Shown here: piece by piece, positions 7,499-16,395 of the stretch
Layout of the letters: each line of letters begins with the position of its first letter
Position numbering within the stretch: position 1 is the first letter of the stretch
NCBI GenBank assembly: GCA_016779205.1
Contig: JADHOC010000008.1
Location: 1-64,000, forward strand
Direction of reading: 5' to 3'
Length of the DNA: 64,000 nt
Source: Planctomycetota bacterium
GTDB taxonomy: Bacteria > Planctomycetota > UBA1135 > GCA-002686595
The notes under the pieces: generated by a model
The model's database searches: none
Seen by the model: the letters and a program-made list of their open reading frames with translations, nothing else
What the model was told of the DNA's origin: nothing
Made by a program: the position numbers and the translations under genes

Positions 7499-9661
7499 TC
7501 AACGCCTGGGGTTGAAGGACTCGTCGAGGACGGCGGGGGGCGGCGGCCCGTCCGACCCCACGATGGGGATGATCTCGATGTTCTCGCTGAGGGGCAGGAC
7601 GACGCGGCGCTCCCCGTCGTCCGCGGGGCGCATGGCGCGCTCGAAGGAGTCGGTCAGCATGCTCTGCTCCGTGATGGAGGGGTGCTCGCCGTGGACCTCC
7701 ACGAGGGCCTTGAAGGCCGCCGCCACGCCGGCGGCGGAGGCCTCCTCGCCGAGGCGGTCGGCGAGCGCGTCGGACCGGACGCGGAGGGCCTCGGCGCGGG
7801 CCTGGCTGAGGCGCTCCACGCGGTTCACCTGGGCCTTCTTCTCGGCCGTGATGGCGTCCTCCATGGCGCTCGCCACCGCACGGTAGGCGTCATGGACGGC
7901 GGGGGGAGCGTGCACGTCGTGCAGGAAGACCCGGACGAGGCTCGCGCCCAGCTGGTTGCGCTCCAGGTCGGCGCTCAGGCGACGCTCGACGTCCTCGATG
8001 AAGGGGCCGCTGGCGCCCACCAGCACCTCCTCGGCGGTCCGGATGGCGACGGCCCGGCGTAGCGCGTCCTGGGCCAGGCGAGCGACCGCGTCCTCGGGCG
8101 CGCTCTGGCCGTAGCGCCAGCGGCGCGCGTCCTTCACGCGGTACTGGGCCCCGAAGCGGACGCTCAGGAGCAGGCCGTCGCTGGTCAGGGTCTCCGACTC
8201 GGCCTCCAGGGCGGCGATCCGCCGTCGCTCGGCCATCAGGGCGAGGGCGTCCACCGTGCTGTCGTCCATGGGGGCCCGGTCGATCCCGAACTCCACGCTC
8301 CGGATGAGGGAGGTGGACACCCGGGCCGTTGAGTCGATGGGCCACGGGGCGTGGATGATGAGCCCGGGCTCGGAGTGCTCCTGTGCCACTCGCCCGAACC
8401 GCTCGACGAAGACCGTCTCGCCGGGCCCGACCGAGGTGAGCGAGGAAGAGAGGTAGAGCGCCGCCGCCGCGGTGCCCATGACGATGCGCGCCGGGGTCGA
8501 GGTGAGGTCGAGCCCGAGGGGCCGGCCCGCCCGCTGGATCCAGTCCCCGAACCTCGCCGGCACGCGGGTCTTGATGGCGGAGCGCAGCAGGAGCGCGGCG
8601 AGGACCACCCCCGACACGACGGAGATGATCCCGTGCTCCATGGCGCCCGGTGCGACGTCCATGTCTCGCGGATCGAAGCCCAGGGCGGGGTACAACGCGT
8701 TGACGGCGGTGCCCAGCAGCAGCGAGATCACGGCGATGCTTCCGAGGTAGGACGCGAGCGCGCGCAGGCCGAGCAGGTCGCGGACCACGAGGATCGTGGC
8801 GACGTTGGTGGCTGGTCCGGCGAGGAGGAAGACGAGCGCCGCGCCCGGCTCGAGCCCCTTGGCCATCATGGCGGCCGCGATGGGGGTCGACGCGGTCGCG
8901 CACACGTAGAGCGGGACGCCGGCGACGAGCATCGCGAGCATGGCCGTCCAGCCGGTGAAGAGGGTGCCCTCGAAAAAGCCGTCGGGGACCGCCACGACGA
9001 TGGTGGCGGAGATCGCGAACCCGAGGATGAACCAGGGGGTGAGGTCGTCGAGCAGCGTGCCGAAGGCGTACCGCATGGCGCGGCTGACGACCGAGCTCCC
9101 GTCCGGCGCGTCGTGATCATGATCGTGGTCGTGATCGAGCCCCTCGCGCCCCTCGTGCGCGGGGGCGGCGTCGTCGGCGTGGCTACAGCAGGACCCGCCG
9201 CCGGACTCGGGGGGGGCGACACCTGGCTCCTCGGTGCCCGGCCCGTCGCCGCCGAAGAGGTTGACGGTCACCCCCGAAGCGAAGGCGGTGATGAACGCCG
9301 CCAGCGGACGGATGACCGTCATCAGCGGGTCCATCAGGGCCCAGGTCGCGCCAATGGAGTCCACGCCGGTCTCGGGCGTCGAGATCAGGAAGGACGTCGT
9401 GGCACCGCGGCTCGCTCCCGAGCGGCGCAGCTGGGTCGCCGTAGGGATTACCGAGCACGAGCAGAGCGGGACCGGGACGCCGATGAGGGCCGCCGTGGCC
9501 ACGGACCGCGTGTCGTCACCGCCGAGCCGGCGCGCGACCCATCGGGTGGGCACGAACACGGCGAGGAAGCCCGCGATGGAGAAGCCCACGAGGAGGTAGG
9601 GCCCGGACTCCGCCAGGACCATCCAGATCGCCTCGAACCACTCTGTGAGCATCTCCGTCAT
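7499..9661 (-). CDS. Two-lobed permease (Cu/Zn efflux, SO_0444/DUF318-like) fused to an HflK-like SPFH domain
   Basis: One uninterrupted 720-residue frame. Residues 1-390 form a permease with two inverted-repeat-like lobes. PLCSCSVIP (65-73) and LYVCATASTP (251-260) are the paired signature loops. Between the lobes is a cytoplasm- or periplasm-facing linker with a Cys pair (GGGSCCSHADD, 154-164) and four alternating His-Asp units (177-184), a likely metal sensor or ligand. After a further membrane helix (about 393-410) comes a complete SPFH domain (GETVFVERFG, GLIIHAPWPID, then a long Ala/Arg coiled coil). Permease and HflK-like proteins are normally separate. The frame shows no sign of a sequencing join. 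It lies 21 nt downstream of the ZIP gene and runs directly into the HflC-like gene. Confidence 0.88.
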   Translation of the reverse strand: MTEMLTEWFEAIWMVLAESGPYLLVGFSIAGFLAVFVPTRWVARRLGGDDTRSVATAALIGVPVPLCSCSVIPTATQLRRSGASRGATTSFLISTPETGVDSIGATWALMDPLMTVIRPLAAFITAFASGVTVNLFGGDGPGTEEPGVAPPESGGGSCCSHADDAAPAHEGREGLDHDHDHDHDAPDGSSVVSRAMRYAFGTLLDDLTPWFILGFAISATIVVAVPDGFFEGTLFTGWTAMLAMLVAGVPLYVCATASTPIAAAMMAKGLEPGAALVFLLAGPATNVATILVVRDLLGLRALASYLGSIAVISLLLGTAVNALYPALGFDPRDMDVAPGAMEHGIISVVSGVVLAALLLRSAIKTRVPARFGDWIQRAGRPLGLDLTSTPARIVMGTAAAALYLSSSLTSVGPGETVFVERFGRVAQEHSEPGLIIHAPWPIDSTARVSTSLIRSVEFGIDRAPMDDSTVDALALMAERRRIAALEAESETLTSDGLLLSVRFGAQYRVKDARRWRYGQSAPEDAVARLAQDALRRAVAIRTAEEVLVGASGPFIEDVERRLSADLERNQLGASLVRVFLHDVHAPPAVHDAYRAVASAMEDAITAEKKAQVNRVERLSQARAEALRVRSDALADRLGEEASAAGVAAAFKALVEVHGEHPSITEQSMLTDSFERAMRPADDGERRVVLPLSENIEIIPIVGSDGPPPPAVLDESFNPRR

Positions 9662-9682
9662 GGGTGCACCGCGGTACGTCCG

Positions 9683-10582
9683 TCAGATCCCCGCGTGAGC
9701 GTGTACCGCCCACATCAACGCCACGCCGGCGGAGAGCAGGCCCAGCTTGAGGGCGCCGTCCTTCCGGTGGTGGAAGACTTCGGGGAGGAGCTCGCAGAGG
9801 CAAACGTACAGGAAGGTGCCCGCCGCGAGGGCGGTGAGGATCGAGATCCCTCCGCCGAGGACCCCCGTCAGGGCGCCGCCCATGAGCAGGCCGAGGGGGG
9901 TGATGAGCGAGAAGGCCACCAGCAGGGTGATGAGGCGGCCGCGCCCGATGTCGGTCATGGAGAAGACCGAGGCCAGTGAGAAGGACTCGAAGCCCTTGTG
10001 GGCCAGGATCGCGAGCAGCATCACGCCGGCGAGTTGGGCCTCGCCCTGGACCGCCGCCAGGGCGACGCCCGCGGTCAGGGAGTGAACGCTCAACCCGACG
10101 AGGGCGGCCCAGCCCACCGCCGCGTGCCGCTGGGTGTCGTTGGGGCCGTGGCCGTGCCCATGTGTGGTGCCAGGGATCATGAGAGCCTCGACGAGGAAGA
10201 CGCCGAGGACGCCGACGAGGACCCACAGCCAGGGCCCGACCGGCCCATGGACGTGGCCCGCGTGGGCTCCGTGATCATGATCGTGATCGTGATCGTGGCC
10301 GTCCTCCTCCCCGGCCTCGTAGCCCGGTGAGCCCGGCCCGTGGTCCGGGATCCCGTCCCCGTCGTGGTCGTGGGTGAGGTCGATGACCTGCTCCTGCGCG
10401 TGGTCATGTCCAGCGCTCGCCTCCTGACCGATGACGGGGAGGAGGTGCAGGAAGACCGCGCCGAGGAAGATGCCGGTGGAGAACGCGAGGGCAGCGTGGT
10501 GGCCCCTGTCCTTCCACTTGAGGAAGAGCGGGGCGAGACCGCCCGCGAGCCCGACGGCGAAGATGGCGAGTGCCTGGAGCAT
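9683..10582 (-). CDS. ZIP family divalent metal transporter, His-rich
   Basis: This 299-residue membrane protein has about eight hydrophobic segments. The ZIP metal-path motifs are present: VHSLTAGVAL (H167) and AHKGFES (H195). A large extramembrane loop (about 57-112) is loaded with His/Asp (GHDHAQEQ, HDHDGDGIPDH, then a run of HD repeats). A second His cluster, THGHGHGPN, lies near 140-147. ZIP proteins move Zn2+, Fe2+ or Mn2+ into the cytoplasm. It sits upstream of an efflux-type permease fused to SPFH, so uptake and efflux genes share one transcription unit. The gene starts 7 nt after the sugar transferase stop, which suggests co-transcription with polysaccharide genes. Confidence 0.9.
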   Translation of the reverse strand: MLQALAIFAVGLAGGLAPLFLKWKDRGHHAALAFSTGIFLGAVFLHLLPVIGQEASAGHDHAQEQVIDLTHDHDGDGIPDHGPGSPGYEAGEEDGHDHDHDHDHGAHAGHVHGPVGPWLWVLVGVLGVFLVEALMIPGTTHGHGHGPNDTQRHAAVGWAALVGLSVHSLTAGVALAAVQGEAQLAGVMLLAILAHKGFESFSLASVFSMTDIGRGRLITLLVAFSLITPLGLLMGGALTGVLGGGISILTALAAGTFLYVCLCELLPEVFHHRKDGALKLGLLSAGVALMWAVHAHAGI

Positions 10583-10589
10583 GAAGGGT

Positions 10590-12212
10590 TCAGGTGCCGC
10601 GGCGGAGGACGACCGTCTTGACCGTGGAGATCAGGATCGAGAGGTCGAACAGGACGCTGTAGTTCTTGATGTAGAACAGATCGTATTGGAGCTTGTGAAG
10701 CGCGTCTTCTTCCGTGTTTCCGTACGGGTAGTTCGTCTGCGCCCACCCGGTGACGCCGGGCTTCACGATGTGACGCAGGCGGAAGTAGGGGATGCGGGCG
10801 GCCAGCTGGTCCACGAAGTGCTGCCGCTCGGGCCTGGGGCCGACCAGGGACATCGAGCCGGAGAGCACGTTGAAGAGCTGGGGCAGCTCGTCCAGGCGCG
10901 TCTTCCGCATGAACTTCCCGAAGCGTGTGATCCGCGGGTCGTCCTCGGACGCCCACACCGGGCCGCTCAGCTTCTCGGCATCGGCGCGCATGGAGCGGAA
11001 CTTCATCAGCACGAAGGGGCGGCCGTCCTGGCCGACACGCTCCTGGGTGAACAGGATCGGCCCGGGGGAGGTCAGCCGCACCACGACCGCCACGATGGCC
11101 ATCACCCACCAGAGGAGCACGAGCATGATGAGCGCCACCACGACGTCGTTGATGCGCTTCAGGAGAGCGGCGAAGGGGTGGCGCCGGAAGCCCTCGTTGA
11201 AGATGAGGTAGGAGGGGCGCATGGCGGCGACCGCGATCCTGCCCGTGACCTGCTCGTAGACCTCCTCGCGCTCTCGGACCTCGACGCCCGCGAGCCGGGC
11301 CCGGAGGAGGTCCTCGATCGGGAGGGTGAGGCGTCGGTCCTCGAGGGCCACCACGATCATCTCGACCCTGAGCTTCTGGAGGAGCTCGGGGAGCCCTTCC
11401 TCCCCGGGGGCTCGCTGGGCGAGGTTCCCCGAGGACGAGTCGAAGTTCCCTGGCTCGCGCCCGAGCAGGTCGACCCCCTCGAGGATGAGGGCCCGGGTGG
11501 CGTCGGAGGCGGCGTCCTCGGACGCGGTGATGGGGGACTCGATCTTGTCCGAGCGGCGCCGGTCGATGGTGGACGTCGGCTCGGGGACGAGCCCCACCAC
11601 GCGAAAGCCAGCCTCGGGGTGGGCGATGATCTGGTTCGCCAGCGCATGGGCCGGGCCGCGGGATCCGAGGATCAGCACGCGCACGTCCAGGTCGGCGCGG
11701 CGAATAAGGGCGTGGTACGCGAAGCGCCCGAGGTACAGGAGGCCGAACGCGGTGGAGGCCGTCCCGATGAGGATCTGGATCTTCCGGGAGAGCGAGAGGC
11801 CGGGGAACGCGTAGACGAGGTCGGCGCCCAGGAGGTGGCTGACGATCACGAAGGCGACCGAGAGCGCGATCCCGATCCCCGCGGACTCCACGAAGCGGGA
11901 GGCCCGCTCGTAGCGGGAGGCGGTGATCTGGAACTCGTAGAGGCGGTTCAGCCCGATGGAGAGCAGAAGGGTCAGCGTCACCAGGCCCGCCGAGAACGCG
12001 TCGTGGAAGGCGGCGTCACGGGGGAGCATGCTCTCACCGCCCAGCGCCCTCATGACCTCACGGTTTTCCGGCTCGCTGCTCGCAGGGTCCGCCAGGAGGT
12101 CCCACAGGTGGTGGGTCATCCCCGCCGTGATGACGGCGTACAGCAGCAGCGCCTCCACCGAGACCAGGAGGAAGGTGCGAACGGGGAAGTAGTGCTGTAG
12201 GACGCGCAGCAT
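10590..12212 (-). CDS. Polyprenyl-phosphate sugar-phosphate transferase (EpsB/WcaJ type, exosortase-associated form)
   Basis: The protein has 540 residues and starts the exopolysaccharide repeat unit by moving a sugar-1-phosphate to undecaprenyl phosphate at the inner membrane. Four N-terminal helices and a Rossmann-like middle are followed by the conserved PNPT catalytic domain: RINDVVVALIMLV helix, SPGPILFTQERVGQDG, FRSMRADAE, TRLDELPQLFNVLSGSMSLVGPRPE. ATG 12212 is preferred because the protein then begins MLRVLQHYFPVR, as in TIGR03013-like exosortase-associated transferases; an in-frame GTG lies at 12227. It is encoded opposite to the main polysaccharide genes and heads the unit that includes the ZIP gene. 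Confidence 0.92.
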   Translation of the reverse strand: MLRVLQHYFPVRTFLLVSVEALLLYAVITAGMTHHLWDLLADPASSEPENREVMRALGGESMLPRDAAFHDAFSAGLVTLTLLLSIGLNRLYEFQITASRYERASRFVESAGIGIALSVAFVIVSHLLGADLVYAFPGLSLSRKIQILIGTASTAFGLLYLGRFAYHALIRRADLDVRVLILGSRGPAHALANQIIAHPEAGFRVVGLVPEPTSTIDRRRSDKIESPITASEDAASDATRALILEGVDLLGREPGNFDSSSGNLAQRAPGEEGLPELLQKLRVEMIVVALEDRRLTLPIEDLLRARLAGVEVREREEVYEQVTGRIAVAAMRPSYLIFNEGFRRHPFAALLKRINDVVVALIMLVLLWWVMAIVAVVVRLTSPGPILFTQERVGQDGRPFVLMKFRSMRADAEKLSGPVWASEDDPRITRFGKFMRKTRLDELPQLFNVLSGSMSLVGPRPERQHFVDQLAARIPYFRLRHIVKPGVTGWAQTNYPYGNTEEDALHKLQYDLFYIKNYSVLFDLSILISTVKTVVLRRGT

Positions 12213-12278
12213 GGGAGGGGGGCTCACCCCTCCTGTTCATCGGCCCCGCTGGTCGCGTTCGATGAGGGGAAGGGGCGC

Positions 12279-12310
12279 TCCGTGTGGACGGGAGTTCCGT
12301 GTGGGCGGGA
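12279..12310. repeat. 15-bp direct repeat pair in the sugar-transferase leader
   Basis: tccgtgtggacggga (12279-12293) and tccgtgtgggcggga (12296-12310) differ at one base and have a 17-bp period. They lie about 70-100 bp upstream of the transferase start, in the only non-coding stretch there, so they may be a tandem operator. Confidence 0.5.
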
Positions 12311-12428
12311 AGATTATTCCCATCCGCGCCCCAGCGGAGGCCCCAGGAGCGGAAAGCTGGCACAGGCCCAGGGCGGCGTCTCGATGGAGCCAGGGGGGGA
12401 AGCGGGCGGCCCTCCACCCCGCAGGGCG

Positions 12429-14951
12429 TCAGCGTCCGCCGCCATCCAGGCCCTCAAGGATCTCCCTGAGTTCGGCCATGGATTCGGGGCTCAGGGTCCC
12501 GCCACCCTCGGTGGGGGCCATCAGCTCGCGCGCACGCGCCAGCTCTGGCGAGCGGACGCGGGAGGGAGCGCTGGCGACCCGGTCGCCCTCGGCCTCGCGG
12601 TCCACGAAGGTGGTCTTGTACTCCGCGATCCCGTCGGGGCTCTGGTCTCGCTTCGCCAGCACCTCCTCGATGGCTGCCTGGAGCTGCAGGTCCTCGGCGA
12701 AGTCGCCCATGGGCAGGGCGCTGCCCCGAAGGTCCTGGAAGCGGCGACGGACGTCGATGCGCAGCAGGAACCGGATGTCCTCCTCCGAGAGGGACGTGTC
12801 CAGCGAGGCGTAGAGGTCGTCGAAGCCCGGATAGAGCTCGGGGTCGTCGAAGTCGCAATAGGCGAGCCTGCCCATGGTCTCCGGATCCTCGTCGAAGCGC
12901 TCCAGGGCCCACTCGCGCAGGGCGCGGGTGTCCTGAATCCGTCGCATCTCGAGGAGGCGCCATGACTCGCGGCGGAGCGGCTCCACCTCGATGTCCGGGG
13001 AGACGCCGCCCGCGCTCAGGATGTTGCCGTCCTCGTCGAGCTCGCGGTGGATCGAGCGGCCGAGGGGGAGCAGGTAGCGTTCGATGGTGAGCTTGATGCG
13101 CGGGGCGTAGTCGAACTCGCCGTCCCCGTCGTAGTCGCGGGTGATCGGCTCCCAGTTGTCGCGTCGCCCGTTGCGGTTCTCGTCCCCGTACTCGTCGTCC
13201 CGCTCAGGGGCGAGGGGGATGAGGGACTGCACCGAGCCCTTGCCGAAGGACCGCTGGCCCACGAGCGTGGCCCGGCCGAGGTCCTGCAGGGCGCCGGAGA
13301 CGATCTCCGAGGCCGACGCCGAGAAGCGGTTGATGAGGACGGCCACGGGGATGTCCTCGGACACGATGGCGGGCATGCGCGTCTTGAAGACCTTGGCGTC
13401 CCGGAAGCGGCTCTCCGTCTTCACGACCGTCTGCTTCTCCGGGAGGAAGAGGTCGGCCACCTCACGGGCCTGGGTCAGCAGGCCGCCGGTGTTGTTGCGC
13501 AGGTCGAGGATGACGCCGTTCAGCTTGTCCTTGCCCGACTCGAGGGTGAGCTTTCGGATCGCCTCGTTGACGTCCTGGGCGGCGTTCCTGCTGAAGGTCT
13601 GCAGCTCCACCAGCCCGATGTCGCCGGGGAGGAGCTGGCTGTGCACCGACGGGATGCTGATCTGGGCGCGCTCCACGGACACCTTCATGAGGTCGGTCGG
13701 CCGGTCGATGAGCCCCGCGTCCATGCCGCGGCGCCAGATGTAGAGGTCCACGTCGGTCCCCGGCTTCCCCTTGAGGCGCTTGATGACCTCGTCGGTGGGC
13801 TCGCCCACGGTGGGCCAGTCCCCGATACGGACGATCTTGTCGTCCGTGCCCAGCCCCGCGCGATAGGCCGGACCCGAGTAGATCGGGCGGGTGATGGTGA
13901 AGAGTCCGTCGTCGGGGTCGTTCTGCACATAGGCGCCGATGCCCCCGTACTCCGCCTCGAGGTCCTGCTCGAACTTCTCGTAGGACTCGGAGGAGAAGTA
14001 GGACGAGTGGCGGTCGAGGCGCTTGAGCATGCCCTGCATGGCCGCCTCGAGGAGTGCCTCGCGGTCCACGGTGTCGCCCTCTAGGTGAAGCTCCTGGATC
14101 AGGGCGATGAGGCGCTCGATCCGCGCGAGGTCGTTGGGCATCTCACCGCCGAGTCGTCGGTTGCCCTCCTCCCGGCGCATGCGGCGAAGCCGGGACTCGT
14201 AGAAGCGGTCCTGCCGCAGCTGCTCGAGGTAGGCGCGCGCCAGCCGTCCGGACTCGCCGGGGAGCTGCGAGAGCCGTGAGAGCTCGTCCTCGACACCATC
14301 CACCTCCTCGACGGCGCCGATCTCCGCGAAGCCCAGGGCGCCGGCGGCGCGGAGGTTCGGGTCGGAGCTCTCGAGGAAGGACGCCAGCACCCGGCGGGCC
14401 GACGCGATCTGTGAGCCGCGTCCGAGCCGGGTGGCGGCGATGGCGCAGGCCACGCGGAGTTCGATGTCTCCCTTGCCGCCCGCCCGCTGGAGGAGCTTGT
14501 CGGCCGCCTCTCCCTTGGCGTCACGGTCCGAGATCTCCGGGGCGATGGCCCCGAGGAGGTCCGCCGCCGCGCGGGCGAGGTCCGGGTCCTCGGCGTCGAG
14601 CGCCCCGGTGGCCGCCGTGGCCACGAGGCCGTGGTCCACATCGTCCCCGTCGAGGCGCAGGCTCACCAGGAAGAGCAGGCGCCGGGGGTCCTTCTCTCCG
14701 GCTCGCAGGCGCGCGTCCACGGTGGCGTCCATGGCGGCGCCGAGCTCCTCGTCCAGGAGCCCCCCGACCCGGGCGGCCTCGCGCCAGATGCCCCCGGCGT
14801 CCATGGCCCGGATGGCCTCGAGCCGGTCATCCAGGATCGCGTCGACCTCGTCCTGTGGGGCGGCCGGGCGCGCGACGGGCACGGGGGCCAGCGCGGGCTG
14901 GGGGGCGGGTCCCAGCAGGGCGGGGAGGCAGAGGAGGGCGCTTGAGAACAT
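12429..14951 (-). CDS. S41 C-terminal processing peptidase with HEAT-like N-terminal region
   Basis: The protein has 840 residues, about twice a simple CtpA. A signal peptide (about 1-31) precedes an Ala-rich helical-repeat region (35-250, HEAT-like). Then come the S41 helical cap, a PDZ domain (about 330-405) and the serine protease core: GVILDLRNNTGG (479-490), Ser546 in NRFSASASEI and Lys571 in GQRSFGKGSVQ, 25 residues apart as in Prc/CtpA. A 30-residue insertion after the Lys (about 586-617) holds two Asp/Asn-rich loops, GDENRNGRRD and DYDGDGEFD, of calcium-binding type. It should trim or degrade envelope proteins. The C-terminal extension (about 660-840) is unassigned. It is divergent from moaC. 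Confidence 0.9.
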   Translation of the reverse strand: MFSSALLCLPALLGPAPQPALAPVPVARPAAPQDEVDAILDDRLEAIRAMDAGGIWREAARVGGLLDEELGAAMDATVDARLRAGEKDPRRLLFLVSLRLDGDDVDHGLVATAATGALDAEDPDLARAAADLLGAIAPEISDRDAKGEAADKLLQRAGGKGDIELRVACAIAATRLGRGSQIASARRVLASFLESSDPNLRAAGALGFAEIGAVEEVDGVEDELSRLSQLPGESGRLARAYLEQLRQDRFYESRLRRMRREEGNRRLGGEMPNDLARIERLIALIQELHLEGDTVDREALLEAAMQGMLKRLDRHSSYFSSESYEKFEQDLEAEYGGIGAYVQNDPDDGLFTITRPIYSGPAYRAGLGTDDKIVRIGDWPTVGEPTDEVIKRLKGKPGTDVDLYIWRRGMDAGLIDRPTDLMKVSVERAQISIPSVHSQLLPGDIGLVELQTFSRNAAQDVNEAIRKLTLESGKDKLNGVILDLRNNTGGLLTQAREVADLFLPEKQTVVKTESRFRDAKVFKTRMPAIVSEDIPVAVLINRFSASASEIVSGALQDLGRATLVGQRSFGKGSVQSLIPLAPERDDEYGDENRNGRRDNWEPITRDYDGDGEFDYAPRIKLTIERYLLPLGRSIHRELDEDGNILSAGGVSPDIEVEPLRRESWRLLEMRRIQDTRALREWALERFDEDPETMGRLAYCDFDDPELYPGFDDLYASLDTSLSEEDIRFLLRIDVRRRFQDLRGSALPMGDFAEDLQLQAAIEEVLAKRDQSPDGIAEYKTTFVDREAEGDRVASAPSRVRSPELARARELMAPTEGGGTLSPESMAELREILEGLDGGGR

Positions 14952-15147
14952 GCGGTGATGGAGGGAGAAGAGGGGCCCCGCGCCGAGAAGCGGTCGGCCA
15001 GGGAGGGCGCACGGTGCAGTATCGTCCTTCGGGGAGTGCCAGCGCGAGCCATAGGCGGCCGTGCTCGGACGACTGTACGATCCCTTGGGCCCGCGATTGG
15101 CGGCGGGGGTCCACCGAGACGTAAATCAAACCGCCGACGGACAGGCC

Positions 15148-15684
15148 ATGGACGAGCAGAAGGACGGGACGAGGGGCGGCAAAGGGCAGGGCCCGGTCGG
15201 TAGCCTGTCGCATATCGAGTCCGGATCCGGGGGCGCGAGGTCCCGGATGGTGGACGTGTCCGGCAAGGCTGCGACCCATCGCCGCGCCGTGGCCCGAGCC
15301 AGGGTTGAGTTTCCCCCCGGCCTGCTCCAGGTCGTGATGGCCGGCGGCGGGCCCAAGGGCCCCATCGAGGAGGTGGCCCGGGTGGCGGGGGTGCTCGCGG
15401 CCAAGCGCACCGGGGAGCTGATCCCCATGTGCCACCCCCTGGGCCTCGACGTCGTCGACATCCGCTTCGAGTCCGCGGGTTCGGACACCCTGGAGGTGAC
15501 CTGTGAGGCCTGCTGCACCGGCCCGACCGGGGTGGAGATGGAGGCCATGGTGGGGGCCTCCATGGCGGCCCTGACCGTCTATGACATGACCAAGGGAGCC
15601 TCCAAGGCGATCTCCCTCGGGGCGGTGGAGCTGCTCGAGAAATCGGGTGGGAAGAGCGGCCACTGGCGACGGGGCGAGGGCTGA
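15148..15684 (+). CDS. moaC: Cyclic pyranopterin monophosphate synthase
   Basis: The protein has 178 residues and makes cyclic pyranopterin monophosphate in molybdenum cofactor synthesis, after MoaA. The family signatures are clear: SHIESG, MVDVSGKAAT, AAKRTGELIPMCHPL, then GVEMEAMVGASMAALTVYDMTKG. The ATG at 15148 gives the usual start with a short acidic leader; the frame stays open upstream but with no family similarity. No other molybdopterin genes are nearby, so the gene is an orphan here. It is followed by a 219-nt gap before accB. Confidence 0.95.
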   Translation: MDEQKDGTRGGKGQGPVGSLSHIESGSGGARSRMVDVSGKAATHRRAVARARVEFPPGLLQVVMAGGGPKGPIEEVARVAGVLAAKRTGELIPMCHPLGLDVVDIRFESAGSDTLEVTCEACCTGPTGVEMEAMVGASMAALTVYDMTKGASKAISLGAVELLEKSGGKSGHWRRGEG

Positions 15685-15903
15685 GGGGAGCCGCCTGGGC
15701 CCTCCCAGGGCCGTCCTCAAGGCCCCCAGGCCGCCCTGGCCCCCGATTGCGAGCGGTCAGGGGGCAGATCCGGGCTGCAGCGGGCGCTATGGTGGTGGGG
15801 TAAACGGCGGCCACTGCGGGCGACGCCAGTCGCCCCGCTCTGCGAGCACTTCCCAGCCGCCAGTCAACAACCCGAGGGCCCGCCCAGCGGCCCCCGAGAC
15901 CAC

Positions 15904-16395
15904 ATGGATCTGAAACTCATCCGCAACCTCGTCCGGATCATGGAGCGAGGCGAGGTCGACGAACTCGAGATCGAGGACGACAAGGCCGGCCTCAGGGTGC
16001 ACCTGCGGCGCGGCCCGTCCGGCAGCTACGCCCAGCCCTCCGTCATGATGATGCCGGGTGCCTCGGCGCCCGGCCCGGCGCCGAGCGGCGGAGCCCCCGG
16101 GCCCGTGGGCGGCGGGGACGGGACCTCCACGGAGGCGCCCGCGCGCGCGGCCGGGGTCGAGGAGATCACCTCGCCCATGATCGGGACCTTCTACGCCTCG
16201 CCGTCGCCCGACGCCGATCCCTTCACGGCGGTCGGTGACCGGGTGGGGGACGAGAGCGTCGTCTGCATCATCGAGGCGATGAAGGTCATGAACGAGATCA
16301 AGGCCGAGTGCTCGGGTGAGATCGTCGAGATCCTCGTCGAGAACGGTGAGCCTGTGGAATACGGCCAGCCCCTCTTCCTCGTCAAGACGCGCTGA
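15904..16395 (+). CDS. accB: Acetyl-CoA carboxylase biotin carboxyl carrier protein
   Basis: The protein has 163 residues. The N-terminal helix ([20 protein letters not shown]) is the usual AccB start. A Pro/Ala/Gly-rich mobile linker (about 45-85) leads to the biotinyl domain with the biotinylation site EAMKVMNEI, and the domain ends EYGQPLFLV. It carries carboxybiotin between biotin carboxylase and carboxyltransferase in the first step of fatty acid synthesis. Its stop overlaps the accC start by one base (TGATG), so the two subunits are co-translated. Confidence 0.97.
   Translation: MDLKLIRNLVRIMERGEVDELEIEDDKAGLRVHLRRGPSGSYAQPSVMMMPGASAPGPAPSGGAPGPVGGGDGTSTEAPARAAGVEEITSPMIGTFYASPSPDADPFTAVGDRVGDESVVCIIEAMKVMNEIKAECSGEIVEILVENGEPVEYGQPLFLVKTR

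Noticed and set aside
9115..9140. Repeated gatcat/gatcgtg tract as a possible binding site
   Set aside because: It is the coding sequence of the His-Asp run of the permease; a similar tract at about 10270-10300 encodes the His-Asp run of the ZIP protein.
15061..15147. N-terminal extension of moaC
   Set aside because: The frame is open but the added residues have no similarity to MoaC, and the ATG at 15148 gives the usual length.
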